From: Legionellales bacterium UBA2469
GTDB taxonomy: Bacteria > Pseudomonadota > Gammaproteobacteria > Legionellales > Legionellaceae
DNA: 6,140 bases
Assembly (NCBI GenBank): GCA_002342175.1
Contig: DDPL01000020.1
Coordinates: forward strand, 3,084-9,223
Direction of reading: 5' to 3'
The notes below the pieces were generated by a model. That model was not told where the DNA came from. It saw nothing but the letters and a program-made list of their open reading frames with translations, and did no database searches. Positions 6,124 to 6,140 of this stretch are shown here, piece after piece (position 1 is the first letter of the stretch; each line of letters begins with the position of its first letter). A program made the translations under genes and the position numbers.

Positions 6124-6140
6124 CATAAACGTGACATCGG

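Overview
The window looks like chromosomal DNA of a low-GC (roughly 38-40% by eye) gammaproteobacterium. EpmC, a fused MnmC-type protein and an RlmI-type methyltransferase all point to Gammaproteobacteria. The AT-rich composition, small multi-pass membrane proteins of no recognised family and a short opacity-type outer-membrane barrel would fit Legionellales (Legionella/Coxiella/Berkiella relatives). That order-level placement is an inference only. I see no mobile element, tRNA, rRNA or CRISPR array.

Layout: positions 1-723 (minus) hold the first 241 codons of an RlmI-type 23S rRNA m5C methyltransferase, cut by the window edge. A compact divergent promoter region separates it from epmC (plus, about 872-1432), the EF-P hydroxylase. 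A good sigma70-type promoter (1439-1467) then drives two tandem genes (1531-1953 and 1986-2411). They encode small three-segment membrane proteins that are diverged paralogues of each other and of no family I recognise. hemL (2444-3733, glutamate-1-semialdehyde aminomutase) follows after 32 nt containing an inverted repeat. The mnmC-like gene (about 3717-5351) overlaps the end of hemL by 17 nt. An outer-membrane beta-barrel gene (5396-6079, minus) converges on it, and its promoter region runs to the window edge. Gene-free gaps are all under 150 nt.

Functionally, three genes modify the translation apparatus: rRNA (RlmI), EF-P (EpmC) and the tRNA wobble uridine (MnmC). HemL makes 5-aminolevulinate from a glutamyl-tRNA-derived intermediate. 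The most notable points are the following. (1) The MnmC-like protein keeps its FAD oxidoreductase half, but its methyltransferase half is shortened and has lost the SAM-binding and catalytic signatures. (2) The tandem membrane-protein paralogues have no recognised family. (3) A 9-bp perfect inverted repeat covers the region just before the hemL start, where a ribosome binding site would normally lie.
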